The notes: generated by a model not told the origin, from the letters alone. A DNA stretch of 64,000 nt from Phorcus lineatus (GCA_921293015.1 OV121097.1:28865429-28929428), one strand, 5' to 3'. Counted from the first letter of the stretch, positions 38,488 to 52,356 are shown. Numbers and translations are program-made.

Positions 38488-41400
38488 TTTCACAGACTTT
38501 CAGATTGAACTGATAGAGTGGATAGTTTGTGACGCAATGTAACAACAGTGTTAAACTTACAAAGATACATGATGATGTTTCTTTATATAAGGGCATTATG
38601 CAACAACCACTGTCTTGTTGATCCAGAAATTTTAAAAGGTTTGGAGTAGGATGGAGAGGTACAGGGTTAACCTTTTCAGTTCTAACTCCTCTGACCGCAT
38701 GCCTGCCTCCCCAGGAACTGGAACTGATCGAAAAAGTTAATTTCTGTGACAGACATTGTATCAAGGGTTACTATAGATAATCAGAATTAATTAATGAATG
38801 TGAATTATCATTACTTGCATACAAAAAGACAAAGATTCAATTCACTTTATTTGACAGATATCTTCATGACTTACAATATATTTGTTTAAATGATATGAAA
38901 CGTTGTTGTGTTTCTTAATGTTTCTTTTCCTTTGAACATCAACAGACTATGAAAAATTAAAGGAACACCAGAACTTTAAAGTTTGGCTCATCGGACCTTA
39001 AAGGGCATAGTATGTCCATTGGGTGTTGGCTGCCTGGTGTCTGGCGGCATCTGTAAACTTTTCATGTTCAACTTTTCTTACAAAAACACTACACCCCAAA
39101 AGCTGAACTTTGTGGGGATGTACCGTGCATTATGGTTGATATGAATTTGTAACTGGCAGTATGTCAACCTTAAATTCTTCAGTTAGCTTTTGTCCTGAGA
39201 GCTATATGTTTAGTCTTGAAAATCAAAAGATACAAAGGCTGATGAGCAACAGTGCCAATGGCTCTATTTTTAAATAATGTTATACACAAATTATGTCAAC
39301 CATCATGCAAAGTCACAGGAAAGGGAGATAACTCATAGCAAACGGAGGCCCCTTAACTCGTGCAGATGTGGAAGGTATATGCTTGGTGTTAACATATTTA
39401 TCCCATGACCCCATTCTTTCAAGCAGCTTTTTGTGCAAATTTATCACCAATTGGAAAACTTATTTTGTTTGCATCCAATCAGACCTATTCATTTCAAGCC
39501 ATGAAAGTGCTGTCATAAAAACAGTGGTTAGCTTAGGGAGACATGTCAATGATATGAAGATATATTTTTGGGAGCAGATTTGACTCAAGCATGTCATCAT
39601 TACAACTTTACAAAATTCAACCATAACAATACACAGGAAATTGATAAGGAGGCAACTTCATTATCTTGTACTAACTTTGTACATGTTAGATGTTTTGATT
39701 TTAAATTGTATATAGACCAAGATTTTTTGTTGAAAAATTTCAATTTCAAAGCCAATGAGAACATCGCACGCATGAATGGCATATTCATTTTAATTGAGAC
39801 CTTTGCAAAGATGCAGTTACTAAATAAGGCGACAGTGCAAATTCTAATAAAGTTAGAATAAAGTAGCTCTCCCAAAGCATACAGAAAAAACAGGCCTTTT
39901 GAATGTTAACGTTTGAATTGCACCGCTAACTTTGATTGCATCAAATCAGACATCTACATTTCTAGACCAAGAAACACTCTTGTCAAGACAGAGATTATTA
40001 AAAGAATCGAATGCAAGAGGAACTACTCGAAATTCATACAACCATGGTTTCCCTGAAAAAAAACACACTTTCTCATTGAATGTTACAAAAACTTTCAAAT
40101 GATAAGAATTCTAGATGATTTTATTACTGTAAGTTGGATCTTGACATGGAATTGGTGTATCTGAATGGCGACAGAAGCATCAGGGACAACTTTGGCCCCT
40201 TCCTTGTACAGAAGATTTTAGCTTTCTTGGACTCTTTTTTTTTGGAAAGAGACAAAAAAAACGTGATGATTTTGCCTCTATGACAGTAAGTTATTAGGGG
40301 TCACAGGGTCACCAAATTTAAAATCCTCCCCACCAGCTAAGGATTCTGAAAACAAGGTTTCCAATTTCTGCTAATTTTCTTGTAGAGTACAAGATGACAT
40401 TCATTTTGGGTACAACCTGTTGCCCTTATAAGGGGTTAAAGGGTCACCAAATCTATAGTTACTTACCTCCATCGGCTAATGAGTCTGTTCACAAGATGAG
40501 ATCAAGATAAAAATATGTTTTAGGGAGTAGCCCCGATGGCCCCAATTACGTGTCACAGGGTCACCAAATTTAAAATCATCCCCACCAGCTAAGGAGTCTG
40601 AAAACAGGGTTTCACATTCTGTTAATTTTGTTGTAGAGTACAAGATGTCATTCATTTTGGGCACAAGATTTCAGCTTTCTAAGCCTTTTGCCTCTGGAGA
40701 ACAAGATAAAAATTCGTTTTAGGGAGTAGCCCCGATGGCCCCAATTACGCGTCACAGGGTCACTGCATTTATAAGTTATAATCCCAATCAGCTAAGTACA
40801 CAAGAATTCAGCATTCCAGACCTCTTGCTTCTGGAAAAGATGAAAAGAGATTTTCTGCCGTGGCCCTTGTGACACTTGTTAGGGTTCACAGGGTCACCAA
40901 ATCTATGAATTAAAAAGTTAGTTAAGGGGTGTGTACACAACATTTCTTGAGTGAATGCTTCTTGAAATGGCGTCCGTTCGTCCGTTAACATTTCACTATG
41001 CCATGCTACGTTAATTTATAAGCAGATGGTTTTACAATAATGTCACGTATGCACTATTATGAAGATGGATCACAAAATATTACACCAATAATGGAATATC
41101 TGATCATTCATTGATGTGAAGATTTACACACAGGACGTAGTAAAGCAATGCATTTTGTAATGAATTAATAATGAAAAAAACCCACGATGTCTAATAGTTG
41201 ATTAGCGCTTATTTCTGTCTGGCAAATTAGAGAATATAGATTAACGACTACACAAAACAAATCAAAGGAAGAATTTTCCGTGTTTGCTCGGTTGCTGTAA
41301 CTTCATGTCCTTCACTAGACAGAAATTCCAAACGTGATTATCTCCTTCTCTGACTATCTGATTATTCATGTGCAGGAAGACACGTGACGAGGCATGATTC

Positions 41401-42100
41401 AGGTTGAACCTTTATTTTTACAGGAATCGCCAGCTCTGTATTGGTGTATTAGAAAGGTATTTTATCGACTAATTATTCATGTTTATATAAGCACATCTTT
41501 TATTTTTGAGATTGTAGATAACCCTTTGAATGGACGCATTTCGTCCAGATCAAAGTCTTACCTGCAAATTATTAATATGTGTTTTATGTTTGTTCCATCC
41601 AAAGGAATCAGCATGATAGGACATAAACATGCTATCCATTATTGTTGAGGTTAATGTTAATGAAAGGTACGTGTTCTTATTTCGGGACCAAATATTGTAT
41701 AGCATATATTATTAATATTTAGATGATTTTTCATAACTAAAATTGTTTTTCTCATATTATCTACCACTGTCCAGGCAGTTTCACTTTAAAGGTAAAACAT
41801 CCTTAAAAGCATCTTTTGATAATTTATTGACCATTTATTTATATTGATAATTATGTTAACCATTACAGAGCTTCTGTAAGAATGACAATCAAACTTTCTT
41901 ACCTTATTGAAATCAATCGTGATGATAAAGGATTTCAATGAAGTCCATGCAATTAAAGATAAGAGTTGCAAAATATCTGCAGTTGTATAGGTACACAGAT
42001 ATCTGACGAAATACTTGCTCATAACATAGAGCACTAACTTCAACATTGTTCAAATCTTGAATCATCCTCTGAACCCCAAAGGGATTAAGACGTAGATAAA
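38488..42100. other. Intergenic region between ZNHIT6 and the MCT-like gene
   Basis: 38488-38980 is the ZNHIT6 3' UTR side. 38985-39260 resembles a degenerate repeat (GGTGTCTGGCGGCATCTGTA and GTAAACTTTTCATGTTCAAC). 40140-40990 is a tandem-core block. 39360-40130 and 41000-42100 show no gene; the open frames there (such as 39568-39861) lack family resemblance. The MCT-like promoter should be in or near 41800-42100. Confidence 0.65.
40140..40990. repeat. Tandem-core dispersed repeat, block 4
   Basis: Clear internal duplication is seen here: GTAGCCCCGATGGCCCCAAT followed by GTGTCACAGGGTCAC occurs at about 40529 and 40724 (195 bp apart), and CCCCACCAGCTAAGGATTCT near 40328 and 40581. The same phrases, more diverged, build the other three blocks. 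Confidence 0.65.
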
Positions 42101-45100
42101 ATGGAAGGTCGAAGTCAGAAAAGCAGTAACGAAGAAAGCACTGCTGGTGAAACTGTCAATACAAAGGACCTTTACCAGACGTATTCTGATGTCAAAGTAT
42201 TCACAAATGACAAAAAGAGGATAGGCATACGTGACAGAATAGAAGTAACAGCAGAAAACTACATAAACAGTGCTGATGCCACAGTATCCACAGGTACATC
42301 ACAACATAATTCTGACATAATAGACGATTACAAAGACGTTAAGCACCAACATAATTCTGAAGTCATCGAATCTGTTGAGTACGAGACAACTCTGAATAAT
42401 TCAACACCCATGGAGGACAGTGTTATTCCTGCAAATTCTGATGCGACACTTGCCACAAAAGACAAGGACAATTCGGATGGTAACGTCACCGCTAGTGATA
42501 TACAGTACCTGCCGGAAGCAAGTAGCAGGGACTCAAAGGAGGCGAAAGGATCGTCGTCTTGCAACACAAGTTCAAACAACAAAACACCTCCCAAGACTGA
42601 GTTACACCGATGGTTGGTGGTTCTCGGCTGTTTTATGTGCAATTTGATCACTGGTAGGTTCATTATACCCGTTACCAATGAGGGAAACCTATCTCTCATC
42701 ACCAGAACAATAAGTAAATAATCAAAGTAGATAACTCACAGGCCAGCTTATTTGCTAATTATATCATTCACAGTAGCAGCAAGGAAAATATGTAAACTTT
42801 GAAGGAATACATAAGATAATTGGACACGCGGATAAAATTACAACTATCAATAATCAAAATGATAATATCCCATTTTTTAACAGTATAAGATTTTATAAGG
42901 CTTTTCTTCTGCCTACGAAGTCTTAGTTTTTTCTTTTAAAGGATGAAAGACATAAAGAAAATTGTGAATGTGAAGAAAAGTATTTTTTTAATGGAATGGG
43001 TATGTCAGACTTAAGAGCTGTGTACTCCTATTTACTTCTATTCAAGGCGGAATAGACCGATCTGATGGAATCTTTTACCTCAAGTTTCTGGACAGGTACA
43101 AAGGGAGTGCACTGGCGTCTTCCTGGGCCGTTTCATTACCGGGAGCTCTCAGACTTGTCATAGGTGAAGTTGAATTTTAACTCGTCAGACTGATTTGTCA
43201 ATTTTAAATCTGACAATTATTTGTAAAGGAAACAAAGCTCTTTCTGTGTCAATGGCAGTTTGAAAGTTGGCCACAAATGTATTTTCAATTTTAAAAAATG
43301 TGAATCATTATATTAATCATCCTCTCCCAGCTCCGTCAGAAATTCCTATACAACCTCGTTGTATAGGAATTTATGACGGACCTATCTCTGTTGGAAGAGA
43401 ATGTATATCAATATTAAATATATAAATATTGAAATAATTTGAGATAAAATCCTGATATGAAAGAGGGAAGAAAAGTATGGGGTTTTTTAATTGAACACAT
43501 CTTGACATGACTAAAAAAACTCTAAAGCCATAGAGACATTTACCGTTTCACATATAACCTTTTGAAAACAAGCTTGCGTGGGAAAATTGTGTTCGAACTT
43601 CTACGTAACAAAATTTCTCCTTCTTACTGGTTATAATAGATTTTGATATGACAGTTTGTTATTGACAAACTTGATTAAATTTTACAGTTCGTTATAGTAT
43701 AAGATGATATTTCTAACCTATTTTCACCCCACCTAGACATTATTTATACTCCTGTTCAATTTCATTCTTGAATTACATCTGAGCTGTCATCAATCGAAAT
43801 GATTTATTTGTGACATCAGCTTGTAAGGGTAAACCAACAGGATAAGCAAGCGATCCTCATTGTACATTAAGATGTGCCAAGGATATTTTCTGAATGTGAA
43901 GGATTCATTGTTCAGATAACACCAATAAATCGAATCTTCGTCATGAGGAGTATATCCATTCTTGATTTGTGCACTTGTGGGTGGTTAATCATATGCATTT
44001 GCTACGTACATTTTTCATTTCAATTATACTTCCCGCGCAAGTCACGGCTCGCGGCAGCTTCAATCGATGGCTACTTCATGACTTGCTGCATTCTGTCTAT
44101 TTTCTATGCAAAGCTTTATCGTGTAGTGCAGTGATTCTGATAGTACGAGCAGAAATCTTCCGGAGTTTGCTCCGCACTGCAGATTATGGAATTTCACTTT
44201 AACAAAAAGTTATGCAAAGCAATGCCGCAAAACGTTTACATATGACACTAGTTGTACCTTTGGATGGAAGCTATACTTGAAAAAGCTCGTTATCAATACG
44301 AAGTAGAAAGTAATCAGTAAAGTATTATTTCCCCTTAGGACCTGTGTCCAGCGCCCTAAGTGAGAAGTTCAGCGCCAGATCAGTGGTCATCCTGGGCGGC
44401 TTCCTGTTGTTCCTCAGCTTCCTCGCTACTGGCTTCTCTCCCTCCCTCCTCTACATATACATCGCTTTTGGGCTCGTAGGGGGTTTGTATCGGTGCTGAT
44501 TTTCGAAAATGATGAAGAAAAGGATATTTCATTTGTGAACTTTGTGAAATTTCAAAGTGACATCCTCTTCCTTTTAAATATTTGCTGAAATAAGACTGAT
44601 TGTCATTGACATAAAAAAGCAAGATGTACTAAAAGTTAAACAGTTTTATCACCCACTTTATTTTTGTCGAACAATACTGATACTAATAATTTTATAATTC
44701 AAGCTAAATGTTTTGTTATCCTGCATAGTTTTTTTATGTTTAACCTTTGTGTACCTTAATGATATATTAATCAACAGATTGGCAGTTATACAATTTGGTA
44801 GTTGCAGATTGGTAGTTATACAATCAGAATATACAGTTTGGGCTCAACTTGTTGATATCCAACTCCCCCGCAATGCAAAATTCGCACCAGCCCTAATCAT
44901 GGATAATACCAGTCTGGAAGCATTTCCCTTGTCTGTGCTAATAGTGATGATATATTGAGGATTTTCATGAAGGTTGCAAGTTATCTCCAATGTATAACTG
45001 TATCGTCCCAACTTGGAATCGCGTCCCATCTTAAGATGGGACGCGTCCCAACTTGGAATTCCAAGTTGGGACGTCCGATCTTGAGATGGGACGGCAGATA

Positions 45101-48100
45101 CTTTAACATGTTCATAATAACTTTATTCTGATGTTGAATTTAGTAATAACATGATAACATATATCAATTAGATAAGCGCTTTAAGGACATCGAAAGATAT
45201 TTTGATTTTATGTTGATTTTCATGACTTATTGGCTATATAATTCTTTCATCGCATACGAGCCTTTCATCATAGCCCAATACGATTTCGAAAGTAATTCTT
45301 ATACAAAATCTTATAAATTATTTCATTATATTCTTAAATATTTTTAATTATGACAGCATGATAAGCAAATAGAAAAATAAATTATATTCAATTATACACT
45401 CAAAACCTACTCTTAGTGAATACCAAGAATGCCTTGTAATCAGTTCAATTTCTTCCACATAAACCGTTCCAATGTACTTATCGTGTTTGATAGTCGAATC
45501 TAAAAGTTTATGTTTTTAAAACATATTTCACAAGCACTAACCTATAAGTGGTGTTCCGTCAATGCTTTTAAGATGTCCAGTAAATAAATCCAGTTATGCC
45601 TCCTCATATTTCCGATCGAACCTGATCTGATCAGTGTCGTGATGCAAATGGCAAACATACCTGCTTGGTAGTTCAGAGATGGGTGTGGGGTGGGTAGAGG
45701 GGAGGGGGGGATGTCCGAAAGAAGGGATTTTGGTAAACATCCGGTTCGGTTATGACACTAATACCTATGTGTCATCTTCCAATTAGTGACAAGAATGGGT
45801 ACCAATTATACATGAGCATGCTTGTAACACTACAAAGGTACACGACGAGCGTTTGTTGTTTTAGTCAATGGTCATCATTCATATTTATCAAGGCATTTGC
45901 CCCTATCGGCAATATCTCTGATATAGGTGGAAGCAGACGTGATCAAACCCTAACAAAAAACAACAAATGTTTATGTTTATTGTTATTGTATTGTTATTCG
46001 ATGAAAGTTGTTTTGCTACACTAAATATATTCAAAATATTTTTTTCATAAACAGAACGATTATCGTGTCAAGTAACCAAAATGAAATCTAACATCATTCA
46101 TTGATTAATGGGGAAATAGCAGGCTTTTCAATAGATTTTTGAAAAATTGAGTTTCTTAGTTTCAAAGAGTTGCAAAAGAAGATTATGGTTTAAACATATT
46201 TTTTTCATTTTCATAAAAAGAAATTTGATTGGGAGGTAAGCTGGAAGCTTATATTAATGCCGCTCCAATAAAAATAATATTTTGAAACCATCAAACATAC
46301 AACACGAAGTCAAACACATACGATGTACAGTTGCAGCACAATACGTTAAGATATTCAATATTGCAAAGGCAATATTTCAACTCATTTCTTATCAATACTA
46401 CAAGAAGATTTAAAGGAGTTTGTTGACATTGAGTTCACTAAAAAAATTGTTTACCTTCACTAGATTTTTGGACACAAACCAGGGTACAGAGTTGAGAAAA
46501 AATATTCTACTATTTTTCTTCATAGCGAGAGGTAACATATGATTTAGATCAGTATTAAGTGGTTGTACAAGCGTAATGTACAAGCGTCTATCTAGGCTTG
46601 TTAGAAGCGATGAAATGAGAGAATTGTTGTGTTTCTTACTACTAATACGTTAATCAACTGATCCGTACATAGGTGAGAGGGGAGAATTACATTTCAGTGT
46701 AATATTGTTATTTTACATCTGAAAGTTTACTTAACTAATCGTTTTGTTATCTTTAAATATGCTACTTAACATGTCCCCCCGAAAAAAAGGCATTAGGTTT
46801 GTAAATACACATCAATGAAGTTTTATTGATATACTAAGTCTTATCGAGTTATTTTGTGCTGACATACATGTACTAATGTAATATCCTCAGAGGACTAAAT
46901 GATTCATATTGTTATTGCTTATACAAATTTGATATAGAAACTGTCATTTCTTATACAAATTTGATATTGAAACTGTCATTGCTTATTGTAAAATATTCGA
47001 TATTTCATTGTATGAAAATATGCCGTATGTGTAATCATATAATGGTCAGTAAGTATATTTCTATGATTTAAACGATATTTTATTTCAATAAAACATGTGT
47101 TACACAAAATTCAGAATATATAAACAAAAAGAAAAAAGGATTAGCAAACAGGCAGCACATGCTTATATAGATTCTTTTCCTGAAACAAACATAAAACGAT
47201 TTAGATATCAAGTACATTGGTGGAAATATACATTTGCAATTATTCTTACTAAACTCAAATTTATATTTAGCTTTGTCTACCTTACATTTTTTGTACAAAT
47301 TTTAGGAAAGAGCTTTAAAAATCGATTGGTATCGTTTATGAAATGATAAATATATATTATAAGGAATTCGTTAACACTCTGTGACAAAGATTTGTCGCCG
47401 TTAAGATAGATTTTAGTATATTGATATGAGTTACGAGGGAATATTCAAACCCTAAGGTTGGCACTATTTGAAAATATCTAAAATGTGGGGGAACCAGACG
47501 TCGATAATAGGAACTTTTAATTTCGTATACATTTGATACAATCAACCAAGTCGCCAAGAAGATAAACAAGATAATACTTTGTTAAAACAACATGGGGTTT
47601 TGGTGTCTCCATATGTTGTTTTAGCCTTACAGTTCCTACGGTGGGCAAATTGGTGTCCAAACATCCGTTCTCTGTCACGCCAAGCTGACACATTAACATA
47701 TTCAGTCTATTCAGTGCTGCATTGTAACGATGGACAGTACCTTAATTTCTGTTTATAGGAGGTTTTTGGATGGATTATTCATTTCTCTGTATCAGGTACG
47801 TTTTTTAAATATATATTTTTGAAAAAGCCATTTATCACTAGTATTTTAAAACTTGGATCTGTATTAGAATAACTTCATATCTTTGATTGTTTATAGTTTA
47901 TACCACCTTTTTGTAAAGAAATTTATATACAAAGGTGTCTCTGTGATGTCGACTTTTCGATCTACGCATGTATTGGTCGTTTGAAAAATGCTGAAAACTA
48001 TTATCTTAATATAAATGTATACATTGATCTGATTTTGTTATGTCAATCAGTAATCAAATGTGACTTTAAATACATGTTTGAGTAGTGTTGAATCGTTCGT

Positions 48101-50597
48101 ACTCGATAACATATGAAACCGAGTGAAAAAGTGAAGAAAATGAACATCAAATCATTTTCGTCGTAGGTGTGAGAAGAATATAACAAAACTATCTAAAAAC
48201 ATGTTTTAGTGACACAAATCATTATGAAATATGAATATTATTAACATGTTTTAGTATCCCCCGTCCCATCTCGAGATGGGACGTCCCAACTTGGAATCCC
48301 AAGTTGGGACGCGTCCCATCTTAAGATGGGGCGGATCCGCAGTTGGGATGATACATAACCACACTATTTGTCTCTTCGCTGCAACTTCTTAATTAGCCAG
48401 TGATGGAGGATATTTTGTCTTGTCCGGAAAGTTGATTGATTCTTCATGGGATATGAAATGCATTGACACATGTGTGCTTTGATATTAGGAGTGGGACGGA
48501 GTTTCCTCTACACCCCAGGGCTGGTGGTTGTTGGCCAGTATTTTGCCGAGAAGCCTGGTCTTGCTGTTGGAGTGGCGACGTCAGGGGTGGGTGCTGGCAC
48601 CTTTGCTCTTCCTCCGCTCGTTAACTTCCTGTTTGAAGAGTACGTGTTCTGGGAAGTTTTCACCTTTGTCGGACTCATCTGCCTGAATGCTATTGCCTTT
48701 GGAGCTCTCTTACGACCGAAGGGTAGAAGTGGAGGGCAATGTTGCAGGTATATTTTCTTATCACCAATGACATGAACAATGCGTTGTCTTTATTTCTCGT
48801 CGGTTTCCCGCCGGTTCCATCTTGGCAATGCAATACGAAATGTTTTCGGACATTGAGAATAATTGAAAATAAAATATTAGGCACATGCATTGTCAAATCA
48901 CACAGAGTTATAAAACACAGGTTATTATTGGTTAAAAGATGAATATATCTTTGGATATCCTTAAAAAAAGTAGCCATTATATCTATATGCCCCTTACCGA
49001 CTGAAACCTATACACATTCTTAGACGGTTTTAAACATTGCCATCATTAAAATAGTATTCTTAAAAAGTCCTTTCAGTTAAACCATATATGGTAACAGAAC
49101 ATATGAGTTTATTATTTTCAGGGAAGAGCCAAGTTTAAACAATTTGAAATCAAGGAAATAGAAATCAGTTTCTCTTTGAAAATCAACAAGATATCAATGA
49201 GAAAAAGATGACCGTTCTGTGAGCTATCAAATAAAATCATACATGGATTTGTCAATGTACTTTGAATGTGACGATGTCATATTTTCTTGGTAGGAAACAT
49301 GGACGAAAGGACAAAGGTATAAAGATAAAGTACAGTAAAGAAGATCCTGTTCAACTTGTGTACATCAACCATGGATTCAACTCTGAAGACACGCCAAAAA
49401 TCGGTGGTGCCATGGGTAAAAACAGCGGCACAGATTACAGGAATGAACTTGATGGCATTTGTCAACCAGAGGATACAGATATTGACAAGGATTCGCCGAA
49501 CACACAAAATATACCCCCAAAAAAATCTGAAAAAAGAACTGGATCAAGAGAATCACGTGACGACAAGAAGGCACCTTCTTCAACAGCAAAATTATTCGAT
49601 TTATCGTTACTTAGCAACCCCTGCTTTGTGATGTTCTGTGTGAGTATTCTGCTCTTTACCAGTGCATTTAGAGCGGCCTTCACCTTTCTACCAGCTCTCG
49701 CAGAATCTCGTGGATGTACCAATACGGAGGCGGCTTTGCTAATGTCGGTCGCTGGAATCCTTGACGCGACTGGTAGAATTTTCTGCGGATATGTCCTTGA
49801 CCTTAAATCAATCCGCAACCTTCGACCTTTTGCCTACTCCGTGATTCTGCTGTTGATATCTTGCGCTTCCTTTACATGCCCTTTGATGTTTGGCTTCTTA
49901 CAGTTCGCACTCATGTTTGGATTTTATGGTTTCATGACTGGTGCGTATGTATCTCAGAAGTCAGTCATCCTTGTGGATATCCTGGGAGTGGAGAAACTTT
50001 CAAGTTCTTTCGGTCTTCTTCTTTTGTCCCAAGGACTTGGCAGTCTTATGGGGCCCCCATTATCAGGTAAGCAAACAGCAATCTCTATAAGGGGCGTCAC
50101 CCAAATTTTGCATTGTCGATGTTCTCTGGACTCGCTTGTCCAACTTAATTACAATAATAAATAATAAAAAATGCAACAACAAAAACAGCATGTGTCGAAA
50201 CACGTAGTAGAATTAATCCTCATTTTCTTCCTTCCGTGGTTTCTGAGGTCTTTTAAGCTTCAGTAAATAAAGTCAAGGAGAACGAATAATAGTAAGAGCA
50301 TTTTCTATTCATACATTATATATATATGCCATACATACATTTATATTACGTTATATACTCTTCAAAAAGATTCTGACGTTGAATTCTATTGTTGCAGGGT
50401 TCTTGATGGATACGTTGGGCAACTATGGAAATGTTTTCTATCTTGGAGGGGGAATGATGGCGGGAGCGTCTGTTGTCATGGTGATATCAAATATTTTATT
50501 GGCCTCTCAAAGAAAACGGGTTAAGGAGAGTTTATCTGAAGACGTCATAGCACCAACCGCAGTAGGAAAACGGGAACCTCAGTTTCAAGTGAAATGA
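42101..50597 (+). CDS. Monocarboxylate-transporter-like protein (SLC16/MCT, major facilitator superfamily), complete
   Basis: Twelve-helix MFS carrier of the SLC16 type; members move monocarboxylates, thyroid hormones or aromatic amino acids across the plasma membrane. Six exons join in phase (2046 nt, 681 aa): 42101-42653, 43047-43163, 44339-44482, 48489-48747, 49294-50066, 50398-50597. Residues 1-165 are hydrophilic, acidic and Ser/Thr-rich, far longer than the usual N-terminus. TM1 starts at HRWLVVLGCFMC. The second family motif is recognisable (VGQYFAEKPGLAVGVA). A ~90-aa charged cytosolic loop (residues ~358-455) separates the two six-helix halves, and the C-terminal half ends with GPPLSGFLMDTLGNYGNVFY. 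The conserved MCT signature at TM1 (Asp-Gly-Gly-Trp-Gly-Trp) is replaced by TELHRW, so the substrate cannot be inferred. The exon 3 donor (GTAGGGG|GTTTGT) is non-ideal but is the only phase-compatible GT nearby. Intron 3 is 4 kb and repeat-laden. Confidence 0.88.
43332..43380. repeat. 49-bp hairpin in MCT-like gene intron 2
   Basis: Arms of 23 bp (TCCGTCAGAAATTCCTATAC on the left) are inverted copies with one mismatch around a 3-bp loop. It may be the end of a foldback element or an intronic RNA stem. Confidence 0.6.
45000..45101. mobile_element. ~100-bp multi-palindrome module, copy 1
   Basis: The module is built from alternating self-complementary blocks, GTCCCATCTTAAGATGGGAC and CCAACTTGGAATTCCAAGTT. 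It is bounded by GTATC on the left and GATAC on the right. Its reverse complement aligns over nearly its whole length with the 48254-48354 copy. Confidence 0.7.
48254..48354. mobile_element. ~100-bp multi-palindrome module, copy 2 (opposite orientation)
   Basis: It has the same block order as the reverse complement of 45000-45101: GTATC, GTCCCATCTCGAGATGGGAC, CCAACTTGGAATCCCAAGTT, GTCCCATCTTAAGATGGGG, then GATAC. It ends 134 bp before exon 4 of the MCT-like gene. Confidence 0.7.
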
Positions 50598-51337
50598 TTA
50601 TTGCCAGTGAATAGTTATTCGGGCAGAACTTGCCATAATGATATCAATGGTATAAGTATATGGAACGTTTACTTTTGGTTGTCAAGGATTATCATTGCTT
50701 TGACCATGTTACTTTAGAAAAGTATGTTTTCTTGCAAAGAGAAAGTTGGATGTTGTTTTTCACAGATTAAGTGATATCACGGAAACGAAAAATTATGTTT
50801 ACAAATGCATGACAAAGTTTTTGGATAAAAAAAAGAATGCACCATGATCTGTTAAGCCATGCGAACCTACCTACTTGCCTACCACATAAAATAATGTTTA
50901 TTGGGGAACATTTTAAGAAATAAATCTATCAAAAAAACGTGTTACCGCCCCTGTAAGTTTCAAAATATAGGAGACGCAAAGGCAGTATTGAAAGACATTA
51001 CATTCACAAAAGAAAACTCTACATGGAGTATTTATTGTTATATCAATTCATCGAAAAACGAACATCAAACGTACTTGACTCGAGTAAAAAATAAAATATT
51101 TTGGCGCCAAACTAACTAAAATTCGATGCCACAACTAAGAGAGAAACAGAGGGTACAGGCAAGGGTTCATTTGTTTACAAGCAATGCTTTTTGGAAGACA
51201 CCCACCTGAGAAGAATATGTCAAATGCTCGATGCAATAGTTTCTTTGGTCTCTTAGATAACTTCACGATATAGACTTGATTTACCTTATTGAATCCACTC
51301 CAATCTCCCCCACTCAGCGAAGGAAACAGTTTAGCTT

Positions 51338-51668
51338 TAGAGAAGTGAGGTGAGGTGAATTGGTGTTTAACGCCGCTTTCAAGATTATTTCACTTATATC
51401 GCGGCTGCTAGTATAATTGCAGGGAGAAAGCCCGCAACACCATTGTGGCTAAGCATTGCGGTGAAACCTGCAAGCATCGGCTGGAACTAGCGAACTATGG
51501 GTGGTACTGCGCTGAAAATCAGTGTAGCATTGCACCCAAACCTGACTGACTGCGTATAGAACAGTTCTCTACTGCAGACACAGTTGCCAAGCCCCTGGCG
51601 GTATTCGAACCACGGACTTCTTGAACCGAAGCCGAACGCGCTAACCACTGCACTATCCCCCCACCCCA
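51338..51668 (-). repeat. tRNA-derived SINE with mollusc-type body
   Basis: Read on the minus strand, a tRNA-like head (GGGGGATAGTGCAGTGGTTA, then GCGCG, and B box GGTTCGAATACC) is followed by a body ending GAAAGCGGCGTTAAACACC and a CACCTCACCTCAC tail. The GGCGTTAAACACC block is widespread in mollusc SINEs. The element is nearly full length; the ends are approximate. Confidence 0.8.
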
Positions 51669-52356
51669 ATTCAACGGAATTATTATTGAAGATTTTGTCA
51701 TTTTTAATATACTAGTACATGTAGTCAGAAGCTCATAGAAACATTCTTTATTTGTCAATTTTGGTTATTGCATTTTCAACTTTATTACGGAAAACAACAC
51801 ACAGAAATACAAAAAGTTTGCCTTGACTAAGAGTTACAAACTAAATAAATGCTTTCACTTCACGTAACAACAATATTTGTTAGGATATGTAAATCGTCTT
51901 AATAGTGGTTCGAATCTTTGTTACGAGATGTTTTTAACAAAACGTTGAAAGGGAGCCGGGGTCGTTGCACAAAGCAACATAACACTATGGTACAGGATAT
52001 AATGAGTAATAAGGAGACTTATTAACCTTATTCCAGAGACAATCCGCCACTTTCATGGTAAACTATTTGGCTTTGACACGTTACTTAATGTCATATATGA
52101 TGATATTAATTCAAAAAATTACTTTACGATGTTAAATAAAAAAAACATCATGTTAATACAACTTACGCGTGCACAACTCGAAATCGCACGTTTATTTTAC
52201 ACGATTATTAGTAACCACGTTAGTTGTATAACCTATCAAACAATCTATTTTTCTGAACTGTTCTTACGAGCGTACTAAACAGATTAGCATTAATATGTAA
52301 TGCTTAAGCAATAGTCGTTACTGCTTTGATTAAGTTTGGCACATGTGCCTCCAACA

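Larger units (their letters stand above)
44483..48488. other. MCT-like gene intron 3 (4 kb)
   Basis: The intron is AT-rich and contains two related ~100-bp palindromic modules (45000-45101 and 48254-48354), a 35-bp two-copy repeat (TTATACAAATTTGATATAGA near 46918 and 46953), and no supported exon. A candidate 37-bp micro-exon at 47761-47797 was rejected on phase. Confidence 0.65.

Noticed and set aside
42328-42702. 124-codon minus-strand open frame
   Set aside because: It is antisense to exon 1 of the MCT-like gene, whose phase continues correctly into five more exons.
47761-47797. 37-bp micro-exon candidate in MCT-like intron 3 (AG and GT at its ends)
   Set aside because: It enters in phase 1 but would leave in phase 2, which does not match exon 4; it also breaks the MFS alignment.
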